64,000 nucleotides of DNA from PSRJ01 sp963825305 (GTDB taxonomy: Bacteria > Acidobacteriota > Terriglobia > Bryobacterales > Bryobacteraceae), in the NCBI GenBank assembly GCA_963825305.1, contig CAWGTA010000017.1:62001-126000 (forward strand). Direction: 5' to 3'. Both the position numbers and the translations under genes were made by a program. The first letter of the stretch is position 1, and the number at the start of each line of letters is the position of its first letter. Of the stretch, positions 1 to 10,400 are shown in pieces. The notes below the pieces were generated by a model. It worked only from the letters and a program-made list of their open reading frames with translations, was not told where the DNA came from and made no database searches.

Positions 1-99
1 GAAAACTGCGCCACGCTGGCAATCTGACATTGCCGAGCGATGAAGGAACCTGAAATGCATCCACCATTGAAAAACAAAGGCAAGGAAAGGAGAAATAAG

Positions 100-903
100 A
101 TGGCAACAAGCAAGGAGAGAGATATGGAACAGCTAACAGGGAGTCTTCCAACGAACACGCCCCTGATCGTGTCGCCGCAGGAGTGGGAAACGGCGCGCCA
201 GCAGCTTCTCGTGAAGGAAAAGGCCTTGACCCGCGCTCGTGACGCGCTCGCCGCCGAGCGCCGGCGGATGCCGTGGGTGGCCGTGGAGAAGAAGTACGAG
301 TTCGACGGGCCTGAGGGCAAGGTTAGCCTGTTCGACCTGTTCGAGGGCCGCCGACAGTTGATCGTCTATCGCGCCTTCTTCGAACCCGGGGTGTTCGGCT
401 GGCCCGAGCACGGCTGCCGCGGCTGCTCTCTGGGCGCCGATCAGGTGGCTCACCTGGCCCATCTGAACGCTCGCGACACCACTCTCGCGTACGCGTCGCG
501 CGCGCCGCAGACGGACATCCAGCGCCTGAAGGCGCGAATGGGTTGGAAGATGCCGTGGTACACCATGACAGACAGCTTCGACAAAGACTTCGGCGTGGAC
601 GAGTGGCACGGCCACAATGTATTCATCCGCGACGACCACGGCAAGATCTTCCGCACCTACTTCATCAACAACCGCGGGGACGAGGCGATGGGGACCACCT
701 GGAGCTACCTCGATCTCACGCCGCTCGGCCGTCAGGAGACTTGGGAGGACTCGCCAAAGGGTTACCCCCAGACCCCGCCATACAAGTGGTGGAACTGGCA
801 CGACAACTACGACGCGGAGGCCAGGCCTGATCCGAAGTGGGTCAAGGTGTCCGACGTTGGAGAAGCCGCCTTCCGAAAGCACGACGCAGAGGAGAAAGCA
901 TGA
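100..903 (+). CDS. DUF899 family thioredoxin-like protein (copy 1)
   Basis: 267-residue cytoplasmic protein of the DUF899 family, which has a thioredoxin-like fold; its reaction is not established. No signal peptide or membrane segment is visible. The N-terminal 60 residues are helical and charged. A CRGC pair lies at residues 106-109 in the position of a thioredoxin-type CxxC, the family hallmark GWKMPWY is at about 148-154, and the C-terminal part carries LGRQETWEDSP, shared with the next gene. The start at 100 is chosen because AGGAAAGGAG ends 7 bases upstream; an in-frame ATG at 40 lacks a ribosome site. The stop overlaps the next ATG (ATGA), which implies translational coupling. The family assignment is firm; the function is unknown. 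Confidence 0.9.
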   Translation: MATSKERDMEQLTGSLPTNTPLIVSPQEWETARQQLLVKEKALTRARDALAAERRRMPWVAVEKKYEFDGPEGKVSLFDLFEGRRQLIVYRAFFEPGVFGWPEHGCRGCSLGADQVAHLAHLNARDTTLAYASRAPQTDIQRLKARMGWKMPWYTMTDSFDKDFGVDEWHGHNVFIRDDHGKIFRTYFINNRGDEAMGTTWSYLDLTPLGRQETWEDSPKGYPQTPPYKWWNWHDNYDAEARPDPKWVKVSDVGEAAFRKHDAEEKA

Positions 904-1679
904 CTGAGGTTCGCAAGGAGAGAACGATGCAAGACATCATGACAGATGAACTAGGAGCGCCCAAAATCGTCGATCGGAGCACCTTCCAGGCAGAGCTGGA
1001 CGCATTGCGGGCTCGAGAGAAGGCTCACACAAGAGAAGGCGACGAAATTGCGGCCGCCCGCCGACGGCTCCCCATGGTTGAGGTGGACGGCGCCACACCA
1101 CTCATTAGCGAACAAGGGGCGGTGACACTATTGGACGCGTTTGCGGGACGCCGGATGCTCATCGCCTATTACTTCATGTGGCACACCGGCCACCCCGCGC
1201 CCGAACAGTGCGAGGGGTGCACCTGGGTTACATCGCATGTCCGCGAGCTGTCCTATATTCATTCTCGCGACGTCACCTACGCCACGTTGTGCCAAGGCCC
1301 GTACGAAGAGAGCGCCCGGTACCGCAACTTCATGGGCTGGGAGATGCCTTGGTATTCCGCCCCGCGGGACTCGCTCGAGACTCTCTTGGTTGGACGCCGG
1401 GTTGGCAGGATGCACCTGGTGTGCTACCTGCGACAAGGATCCAATGTCTTCGAGACTTACTGGACGACCTCACGGGGCGTCGAGGTGATGGATAACAGCT
1501 TCCGGTTGCTCGACTTGACCGTCTACGGCCGACAGGAGACGTGGGAGGACTCGCCGCCCCGCTGGCCGCAACAATGGGAAGCCAACGCCGACCAACTCCG
1601 CGCCAATGGACGTCCCATCTCCCAGTGGTCTCGTCTCAAAGCTGGGTATTCCGACGACCTGGGAACCGGCACACGCTGA
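900..1679 (+). CDS. DUF899 family thioredoxin-like protein (copy 2)
   Basis: Second DUF899 protein, 259 residues, a diverged tandem paralogue of the gene before it. It keeps a CEGC pair at residues 104-107, the GWEMPWYS motif and the GRQETWEDSP block. It differs in the middle, where copy 1 has an acidic DEWHGHN segment. No export signal is present. Two starts are plausible: ATG at 900, overlapping the upstream stop and preceded by AGAGGAG, or ATG at 927 preceded by AAGGAG with 6-base spacing. The overlap favours 900. Tandem arrangement with copy 1 and a DUF2182 membrane protein suggests a shared, possibly redox-related role; this is inference. Confidence 0.88.
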   Translation: MTEVRKERTMQDIMTDELGAPKIVDRSTFQAELDALRAREKAHTREGDEIAAARRRLPMVEVDGATPLISEQGAVTLLDAFAGRRMLIAYYFMWHTGHPAPEQCEGCTWVTSHVRELSYIHSRDVTYATLCQGPYEESARYRNFMGWEMPWYSAPRDSLETLLVGRRVGRMHLVCYLRQGSNVFETYWTTSRGVEVMDNSFRLLDLTVYGRQETWEDSPPRWPQQWEANADQLRANGRPISQWSRLKAGYSDDLGTGTR

Positions 1680-1708
1680 ACCGCGCCGCTCGAAACGGAG
1701 ACAGGATC

Positions 1709-2566
1709 ATGACTCAGAGAACTTTCCTCGCCAGCAATTTGGAGTTCCGTGTCTGCCACAGCATGGACGCTGGCCTGGCTTCCAAGCGAATTTCCGATCA
1801 TGCCTTCGTCGGTGTCTCCGCGTTGCTTTTTGCCACCAGCGCGGCGCTGACAATTGTCCGGTGCGCATCCATGCCGCCGATGCGAGGGATGCCGATGCCG
1901 GGCGGCTGGACGATGTCGATGGTGTGGATGCGAATGCCCGGACAGACGTGGCCCGAGGCCGCAGCGTCGTTCATCGGCATGTGGGTCGTGATGATGGTAG
2001 CGATGATGTTGCCGTCGTTGGCGCCAATGCTTTGGCGCTACCGTCAGGCAGTCGGCTGGAGGGGCGAATCGCGCCTCGGACGTCTCAGTCTGCTTGCGGG
2101 TCTTGGGTACTTCTTCGTGTGGACCCTGTTCGGCTTGGCTGTATTCACGCTGGGCGTCGTGCTGGCAGCAGTCCAAATGGAACTGTCGGCATTGGCGCGC
2201 GCTGTTCCGGCCGCGATCGCAGTGGTCGTGCTCATCGCTGGCGCGCTCCAGTTCAGCCAGTGGAAGGCACATCACCTTGCCTGCTGCCGGGAGGCGCCGG
2301 GGCGCAACCACACGCTCCAGGCCGACCTCAGGACGGCATGGCGGCAGGGTGTGCGCTTCGGAGTCCACTGCGGCTTCAGTTGTGCAAATCTCACGATGAT
2401 CCTACTGGTCATTGGGGTCATGGACCTGCGTGCGATGGCTGTCGTGACGGCAGCCATCACTGCCGAGCGCCTTGCACCGGTTGGTGAGCCGGTCGCACGA
2501 GCCATTGGAGTGGTCATCGTCGGGGTGGGGTTGTTCCTGATCGTGCGAGCGGCCGGCCTTGGGTGA
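1709..2566 (+). CDS. DUF2182 domain-containing membrane protein
   Basis: 285-residue polytopic inner-membrane protein with about six or seven hydrophobic segments. The stretch WVVMMVAMMLPSLAPM and the later GVHCGFSCANL/MILLVIGVMDLRAM region are typical of DUF2182, a family described as predicted metal-binding membrane proteins on the strength of its Met, His and Cys-rich segments. The HHLACC sequence in the loop before the GVHCGFSC segment is a candidate metal ligand site. The start at 1709 has ACGGAG 8 bases upstream; a longer open frame begins inside the preceding gene and is not credible. Its position 29 bases after the DUF899 pair suggests one transcription unit. Transport or metal handling is possible but not shown. 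Confidence 0.85.
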   Translation: MTQRTFLASNLEFRVCHSMDAGLASKRISDHAFVGVSALLFATSAALTIVRCASMPPMRGMPMPGGWTMSMVWMRMPGQTWPEAAASFIGMWVVMMVAMMLPSLAPMLWRYRQAVGWRGESRLGRLSLLAGLGYFFVWTLFGLAVFTLGVVLAAVQMELSALARAVPAAIAVVVLIAGALQFSQWKAHHLACCREAPGRNHTLQADLRTAWRQGVRFGVHCGFSCANLTMILLVIGVMDLRAMAVVTAAITAERLAPVGEPVARAIGVVIVGVGLFLIVRAAGLG

Positions 2567-2636
2567 CGCATCGGGATTCGCATTCGCCCGACTTCCGCGA
2601 CGGTGTGATAGATTCATACATCTCTAGGAGGTTCCG

Positions 2637-3694
2637 ATGAGGCGATACTTGGCGTTCTGTTTCGTCGTCGCGATGCTGCTGTCTGCCGGCCCTGTCTTCG
2701 CGCAGACCAAGGCCAAAGCGCAAAATGTTCCCGAAATCCCGTACGAATCGGTGCCGAATTTCCTGAAGCTTCCCGCCGGTCTGTACCTGGGCGAAGCCAT
2801 GGGCGTGGCGACCAACTCCAAAGGGACACATCTTCGTCTACACGCGCAGCGCCAACACGCGCCTGTTCGAGTTCGATCAGAACGGCAACTACGTCCGCGA
2901 GATCGGCGAGGGGAACTACGGCTTCGAGTTCGCGCACTCGGTGCGCGTCGATCCGCAGGACAACATCTGGGTCGTCGACGAGGGAACGAACATGGTCATC
3001 AAGTTCAATCCCGCGGGACGCGTCGTGATGGTGCTCGGCCACAGGCCGGAGGCGGTTGCGGGCGCGCTCGCGACTCGCCAGCGGTCCCGCCGCCGCCCGC
3101 CGAGAAGTATCATGTTCGGCCGCCCGACCGATGTGGCGTGGGACCCGCAGGGCAACATTTTCGTCTCCGACGGATACGTCAATCACCGCGTGGTGAAGTA
3201 CGACAAGAACGGCCGGTTCCTGCAGCAGGTGGGCAGCGAGAAGCCCGGCTCGGAGCCCAGCCAGTTCAACACTGCCGCACGGGATCGCGGTGGATGCGCA
3301 AGGCAACGTCTACGTCGCCGACCGCGCCAACCACCGGATGCAGGTTTTCGATAACAACCTGGTCCTCAAGGCGATCTACGACAACATCGGCGATTCCTGG
3401 ACCGTCTGCGTTTCGCCCGGCCCGCACCAGTACCTGTTCACCTCCAACTCCAACCCCAACGGCAATGCTCCGGGGTCGTGGGACATCACCGGCGAGATCT
3501 ACAAGATGGAACTGGACGGGACCATCGTCGGCAAGTTCGGCCATGCCGAGCAAGCAACTGGGCGGGTTCCAGGTGGTCCACATGATGGATTGCCGCAATC
3601 CGAACGAGATCATCGTCGCGGAAATCGAGTCCTGGCGAGTGCAGAAACTCATCTTGAAACCGCAGGCGGCCGCAGACCTCGGCGTCCGCGATAA
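2637..3694 (+). pseudogene. NHL-repeat beta-propeller protein 1, frameshifted
   Basis: Secreted NHL-repeat protein related to six-bladed propellers such as peptidyl-alpha-hydroxyglycine amidating lyase. It has a signal peptide ending near VFAQ, and repeats of the type VRVDPQDNIWVVD, VAWDPQGNIFVSDG and VDAQGNVYVADRANHR. The coding signal moves through all three frames: one extra base at about 2826 (after GVATNSKG), one at 3274 (after SQFNT) and one near 3547 (after GKFGHA), returning to the first frame. Codon use stays good throughout, so the damage is recent or an assembly artefact. AGGAGG lies 5 bases before the ATG. The 3' end is uncertain: a stop at 3692-3694 is out of the final frame. The neighbour at 3706 is a paralogue. 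Confidence 0.7.
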
Positions 3695-3705
3695 GGAGGC
3701 TCTCC

Positions 3706-4833
3706 ATGAGACGATTTTTGCTGACTTCGCTCGCCGCTGCGCTGCTTTCCGGCATCCCGGTGGCCGCCCAGTTTTCCGTGCCGGAGATCGCCTTCGATTC
3801 CGCGTCGACCTGCTGAAATTCCCGGACAACATTCATCTCGGCGAAGTGGCCGGCGTGGCGACCAACTCCAAGGGAGATGTTTTCGTCTACACCCGCACCG
3901 GCCATCCGACCATCTCGATCGGCACGGCGCGGCCGTTCGCGCACGGCGGCTCGCGGCTGTTCCAGTTCGATCAGACCGGGAAATTCGTTCGCGAGATCGG
4001 CCAGGATTCGTACGGATTCCTGGTCGCCCAGCAGGTGCGCGTCGATCCGCAGGACAACATCTGGGTGGTCGATCAGATGTCGAGCATGGTGATCAAGTTC
4101 GATCCCAACGGGCGAGTGCAACTGTTGCTGGGCAGAAAGCGGAGTCGGAGCGGGTTCCGGCCTGCCGCTCCCGGGCCGGCCTGCCGCTGGGCCGGTGGAC
4201 GCGGCCCTGGCTGGTCCGGCGCCGCGGCCGGCGCCGAAGGTCCGCCGGCGGACGCGGCGGCCGTGGAGCCTCCTGGCGCCGGCCAGCAGAGCGATATTTT
4301 TCAGCGGCCCACCGACGTGGCGTGGGATGCCGCCGGCAACATCTATGTGGCCGATGGCTACGGCAACGCCCGCGTGGCCAAGTTCGACAAGAACGGCAAG
4401 TTCATCAAGTCCTGGGGTTCCAGAGGGACGCGCCCGGCCAGTTCAACACGTCGCACGGGATCGCGCTCGATGCGCAAGGCAACGTCTACGTCGCCGACGC
4501 CGGGAACAAGAGAATTCAGGTCTTCGACGGCGACGGGAACTTCAAGACGCAGTTCCTGAATGTGGGGACCCCGTCGGCGATTTGCATCACGCCGGGACCG
4601 CATCAGTATCTCTACAGCTCCAATTCGAACCCGCCGGAGGATATCGACGTCGAACGGCGAGATCTACAAGATGGAGTTGAACGGGAAGATCGTCGGGCAA
4701 GTTCGGCAAAGCGGGGAAGCTGCCGAAGGAATTCGGCACCGTCAATGCCATCGATTGCCGCAGCGACAACGAGTTGTATGTGGGCGAGATCGGCAACTGG
4801 CGAGTGCAGAAGCTCACTCTCCATGCGAATTAG
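3706..4833 (+). pseudogene. NHL-repeat beta-propeller protein 2, frameshifted
   Basis: Paralogue of the preceding gene: signal peptide MRRFLLTSLAAALL ending at VAAQ, then VRVDPQDNIWVVDQ, VAWDAAGNIYVADGYGN and LDAQGNVYVADAGNKR repeats and a C-terminal GEIYKMELNGKIVG / WRVQKL block. The frame breaks four times: a lost base near 3797, which otherwise gives an early TGA, a lost base near 4424, a shift near 4650, and an extra G in a GGG run near 4697. The final frame ends in TAG at 4831. A proline/alanine-rich linker lies at about 4140-4290. AAGGAGG sits 6 bases before the ATG at 3706. Predicted secreted propeller; substrate unknown. Confidence 0.7.
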
Positions 4834-7311
4834 CGCGGCGCCAAGCCGCGTGCGGTCAGGTCCGGCCGACACCGTTTCTCATCCCGGACCAGGCGGCCTT
4901 GCGTGGCTGCTGGTGTTGCTGGCGGGAAGCGGCTGCGCGGCGCTCATCTACGAAATCGTCTGGTTCCAGTTACTGCAGTTGGTGATCGGCTCGTCCGCGA
5001 TCTCCCTCGGCCTGCTGTTGGCGGCCTATATGGGCGGCCTGTGCCTGGGCAGCGCTCTCCTGTCTCGCCTGGTGTCTTCCCGGGTTCACCCGCTACGAGT
5101 CTATGCCCTCCTCGAACTGGGCATCGGAGCGTTCGGAATTCTCGCGCTTTTTGGGGTTCCCCTTGTGGGCCGCATCTACGTCGCGGGCGCTTCCCAGGGA
5201 ATGTTTGGATTGCTCTTGCGGGGGCTGGTGGCGGCGGTGTGCCTGCTGCCTCCGACGCTGTTGATGGGCGGATCGCTGCCCGCCATCGCGCGCTGGATCG
5301 AGACCACTCCGAAAGGCGTTTCCTGGCTGGGGTATCTTGTACAGCGCCAACATCTGCGGCGCCATACTCGGCTGCCTGCTCGCGGGTTTTTACTTCCTGC
5401 GAGTCTACGATATGGCGGTCACCACGTACGTCGCTGCCGCCATCAACCTGGCGGTGGCTGCGCTGGGCACGGTGCTGGCAGCCCGCACCAGTCACATGCC
5501 ACCGGAAGTTGTTACGCCAGCCGCCAGTCCGTTGCGGGCCCCTGGCGCTCGCCGGATCTACCTCGCCATTGCACTCTCCGGATTGTGCGCGCTGGGCGCT
5601 GAAGTAGTCTGGACGCGGCTTCTCTCTCTGCTGCTCGGTGCGACGGTCTACACTTTCTCCATCATCCTCGCCGTATTTCTGGTGGGGCTGTGGGCCGGCA
5701 GCAGCGCAGGTTCGTTCCTGTCGCGACGCACTCCTCGTGTACGCGAGGCTCTGGCCGTATGTCAGATTCTTCTTGCGGCGGCGATTGCCTGGACCGCCTA
5801 CACCATGGCGCATTCGCTGCCGTACTGGCCGGTGGACCCGTGGCTATCACTCGATCCCTGGTTCAACTTCGAGCTCGACCTGGTTCGCTGTGTATGGGCA
5901 ATCTTCCCGGCGACATTCCTGTGGGGCGCGAGTTTTCCCCTGGCGCTGGCGGCCGCGGCCGAACCGGGGCAGGATCCCGGGCAACTCTCGGGAGAAATCT
6001 ACTCTGCCAATACAGCGGGTTCGATCGTCGGCGCGCTGGCGTTCAGCCTGATCTTCATTCCCCAACTGGGAACCAGTCAGTCGCAGCAGCTACTAATTGG
6101 CGCTGTCGGTGGTTACCGCCCTGATCGCAGCTTCCTCTGTCCGCGGTGTCGCTCTACTGCGTCCCAAGCCGCTTCTCGCTGGAGTCGGCGCACTGGTACT
6201 CGGTCTGGGCCTGGCGATGACTGTGTCCGACGTCCCCTGGCAGGTGGTCGCGTATGGAAGGCGCATCGCGCCCATTGTGCGTGCCGCGGATTTATTTGAC
6301 CGGGCGAATCCGACCACCGTTCTCTTTCGGGGCGAAGGCATCAACTCCTCAGTGGTGATTGCAGAGAGGGCCGGCCAGCGGCATTTCTACGTGAGCGGCA
6401 AGGCGGAGGCTTCCACCGCGCCGCTCGACATGCGTCTGGAGCGGATGATGGGGCACGTCCCGGCGCTGATCCATTCCAGCCCCCGCTCCGTGCTCGTCGT
6501 GGGATTCGGTGCGGGCGTTACGGCCGGCTCGTTCGTCCCATACCCGGAAGTACGCAGCATCGTCATCTGCGAACTGGAACCGCTCATTCCTCCAGCCTCG
6601 ACTCAGTTCTTCGGCAAGCAGAATAACTGGGTTCTCAACGATCCGCGGACTCGCGTGGTTTATGACGATGCCCGCCACTACATCTTCACAACAAGAGACA
6701 AGTTCGACGTGATCACCACCGATCCCATACATCCCTGGGTGAAGGGCACTTCGACGCTCTACTCGAAGGAATATTACGAACTGGTGAAGCGCCATCTGAA
6801 TCCAGGCGGTGTGGTGGCGCAGTGGCTGCCGATTTACGACAGCGACCTGGATACGGTGAAGAGCGAACTGGCCACCTTCTTCGCGGCTTTTCCGAACGGC
6901 ACCATTTGGAGCAACAATCTGAGGGGCGACGGCTACGATCTCGTCTTGCTGGGCCGGGCCGATGCGACCGCCATCGACGTGGATCAACTGCAGCGCCGCC
7001 TCGATGGCAACGGCTACCTGGCGGTTTCCCAGTCTCTGGCAGAGGTCGGATTTCATTCCGCCGTGGATGTGCTGGCGACGTATGCAGGCAGAGCGTCCGA
7101 TTTGGGGCCACTGCTAGCGGACGCGCAAATCAATGACGACCGCAACCTCCGCCTGCAATACCTGGCGGGCCTGGGGCTGAATTCCATGGCCTATCAGAAG
7201 ATTTATTCCGATATCCTCGCCTACCGTAACTTCCCCGAGGGAATGATTGCGGGGACCGGCGGGCGCATCGACGCGCTGCGTACTTTGATTCGCCCGACAA
7301 CTGCCAAGTAG
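4823..7311 (+). pseudogene. Membrane-fused spermidine-synthase-like protein, frameshifted
   Basis: Long fusion protein: about ten or more transmembrane segments in the first 430 residues (GSGCAALIYEIVWFQLL, a start typical of fused MFS/spermidine synthases), followed by a soluble Rossmann methyltransferase-like domain with VLVVGFGAGVTAG as the SAM/dcSAM loop and a DVITTDPIHPWVKGT segment like that of polyamine aminopropyltransferases. The ATG at 4823 lies inside the last codons of NHL gene 2, so the two were probably co-translated. The frame breaks twice: an extra base near 5332 (GYL/YSANICGA) and one near 6105 (LLIGA/SVVTALIA). Only the soluble domain, from about 6097, is continuous to the stop. 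True polyamine synthesis is not implied; many fused members have unknown substrates. Confidence 0.75.
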
Positions 7312-7387
7312 TCTGACCGCGCTCTACGGTCACGGCTCTGTAAGTTGTCGTGTTTCGCGGCAAATGTAAATTTCGGGTGCATCCCCC

Positions 7388-7416
7388 TTGACTCCGGTAT
7401 CTGACATTGATATACC
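7388..7416 (+). promoter_or_regulatory. Sigma-70 type promoter for the TonB receptor gene
   Basis: TTGACT at 7388-7393 and TATACC at 7411-7416 are separated by exactly 17 bases. Transcription would start near 7423 and leave a 5' leader of about 43 bases before the ATG at 7466. The spacing and sequence are seen directly; activity is inferred. Confidence 0.6.
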
Positions 7417-7465
7417 AGTCCGCCAAGTAGGGTTGTTCCAGTCTGCCATAGAGGTAACGGGAAAC

Positions 7466-10400
7466 ATGAAGACGATTGCGCTGCTTGCCTGTACTTTCTT
7501 GCTGACCCTCGCTTCCGCGTGGGCACAGACGTCTCAAATCACCGGCAGTGTCAGAGATGCAACGGGTCTCGCCATTCCAGGAGCCGCTATCAAGGCGACG
7601 CAAACAGCCACCGGGGTCGTGCGTACCGCAACCAGCGGCGGCGACGGCGAGTACATCCTTCCCAATCTTCCCATCGGCCCATATTTGTTGGAAGTCACCA
7701 AGGAAGGCTTCAGTAAGTACGTGCAAACCGGCATCGTGCTGCAGGTCGACACCGTCCCCAGCGTGGATGTCAGCATGAAAGTCGGTGCGGTCACCGAACA
7801 AGTAACGGTGGAGGCCGGAGCTGCTCAGGTGGAAACGCGCACCACCAGCGTTGGGCAGGTGGTGGATTCGCAGCGTCTCCAGGAGATGCCTCTGAACGGC
7901 CGCGAAGTTCACGAACTCATCTTCCTGGCCGGCATGGCGAACTACCCAGGCGCGGCCTCATTGAACACGGTTCGGAACTACCCCACCGTGGTTGTCTCGG
8001 TAGCAGGCGGCGCGCCGGATTCAGTCTCCTACGCACTCGACGGCGTCATCCACCAGGATCCGTATAACAACTTGAGCCTGCCCTTGCCATTCCCCGACGC
8101 CTTGCAAGAGTTCAAGGTGGAAACCAGCGCGATACCGGCGCAGTATGGCTATCACTCCACTGCGATGGTGAACGCCGTGACTAAGTCAGGCACCAACCAG
8201 TTTCACGGCGACCTGTTTGAGTTCCTGCGGAACGGAGATCTGAACGCGAATGACTACTTCAATAACGCCATTGGGAAGCCGCGCGACACCCTGAAACGCA
8301 ACCAGTTCGGCGGAACGGTTGGCGGCCCCATTCGCAAGGACAAACTGTTCTTCTTCGCAGGCTATCAGAGGACGTCACTGCGTTCGGATGGTACCCAGTC
8401 CACCGCCTTCATTCCCACTCAGGCCATGGCGGGCGGCGACTTCAGTCAATATGTCAGTCAATGTACCAATGGCACTCCTCTGCCGTCAGCGCTGGGTTTC
8501 ACCAATAACCAGATCCCAGTCCAATCGCTTGACCAAGTCTCTCTGAACATCCTGAAGACGTTTCCCGCAACCACCAATGCGTGCGGCAAGACTTCCTTCG
8601 CAACGGTTGCCAACCAAGACGAGAACTTACTAACGTCCAGAGTGGATTGGCAGGCAAGCTCTAATAATTCCGTCTTCGGACGCTTCACTTACGCGAAGCT
8701 GAAGACGGGCTCCACGTTTGACGGAAAGAACCCGCTATCGATCGCCAACTACGGTAACAACGATCTGGACTACGGACTGGTTATCGGGGATACCTGGGTG
8801 ATCAGCCCCAGCCTCGTCAGTTCCCTGCGGGTGGGAGCCAACCGGACCAACATCGTGAAAATTCCGGACAACTATCAATCGTGGAGCAGTTTCGGCGCGA
8901 ACATCTCACCTCTTGCCGGCAACATAATCGCGATCGCCGCCGGCAACCAATTCGCGGTGGGCGGGGGCGCCGCTTCGCCAGGCCAGTCCCACAACGGGCC
9001 TTTGTGGTCGATTTACGAGGACATCAACTGGATCAAGGGGGCGCACCAGATTACCTTCGGCGGCAGTGTCTATAAACAGATGCTGAACTACTGGTCCGGG
9101 GTGAATGCGGTCGGCACTGCTACGTTCGACGGTTCCGTCAGTGGATCGATCCTGACCGACTTCATGTTGGGTCGCCCCGGGACATACGCGCAGGGTACCA
9201 TTTATGGCTTCTACAGCCGGCAGACTTACCAGGCGCTCTACATACAGGATTCGTGGAAGATCAGCCCGCGGTTGACGGCTAACATCGGCGTGCGCTGGGA
9301 ACCGTACACGGCGGTTTACCAAAAGTACGGCGGCCAGGATGCACATTTCGATCAGGGGCTGTTCAACGGGAACGTGCGCAGCACCATTTACCAGAACGCG
9401 CCTCCGGGGATGGTCTTCTCCGGCGACTCGCAATATACCTGCGGCAACAGCTTCAACTGCCCCAAGTGGGACAAGTTCTTTCCTCGCGTGGGAATCGCCT
9501 GGGATCCCAGAGGCGACGGGAAAACGGTCATCCGCGCAGCCTACGGGATGTTTGGGGACCGTATGAGCATGCTCTCCCTGAGCCAGGAACAATTCGGCTC
9601 GCCCTTCGGCAACCTAGTCAGTGCGGCGGGGGGGAACCTTACCAACCCGTGGTCAAATTACGGTGGACTGCCGGGATTCACGCAAGCAGGGCAGAATCCC
9701 TTGCCCATACTCGCCAATCTTCAGGGCCTTGGCCACGTCAGCTCCAGCATTCCTTTCCCGACGTTTGGCACTTACGTGAGCTCGCCTCTGACTAACTTTC
9801 ACCCGACATACGTGAACCAGTGGAATCTCAATATTCAAAGACAGATCGGCCAAAACTGGTTGCTGAGTCTAAATTATTTGGGAACCAGTACCATCCACTT
9901 TATGGGCACCGCGGATATCAATCAATCCGTGCTGATCCCCAACACGGGCCCAACTGCGCTCGGGACATGTCCGCCAAAAGTTGTGGTGGGTTGCAACGCG
10001 ACCAGCAATCAGAATCAGCGGCGCGTTCTGTATCAACAAAACCCGGCACTAGGGCAATACTATGCCGGTGTGGGCGTGCTGGACGACGGCGGCACAGGCA
10101 GCTACGAGGGCCTGTATCTATCTGTCCAGAAGAGGCTGAGCCACAACGTGACGATATTGTCCAATTACACCTGGTCGCACTGCATCAGCGACCCGTGGGC
10201 GCAAAACCCCACTGGGGCCGGAGTGGAAATCCCGGGCGCCCGCCGGCAATGGCGGAGCAATTGCGTCGGGACCGACCTGCGGCAACTGTTCGGTTTGAAC
10301 ATGGTGGCGACGACACCCAAGTTTTCCAGCCGCGCGCTGCGACTGGTAGCCAGCGATTGGCAAGTCGCCCCAATCCTGCAAGTCAAATCCGCACAGTTTT

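Noticed and set aside
2637..4559. One open frame of 640 codons across both NHL genes
   Set aside because: Only parts of it are in the coding frame; it reads through three shifts and across the start of the second NHL gene. Motifs show two separate genes.
4322..5602. 426-codon frame joining NHL repeats to membrane segments
   Set aside because: A chimera created by frameshifts: NHL blades at the start, nonsense in the middle, and the true start of the membrane gene at 4823.
4823..7311. Functional spermidine synthase (speE)
   Set aside because: Membrane-fused members of this superfamily often lack polyamine activity, and the frame is broken twice here, so no symbol was given.
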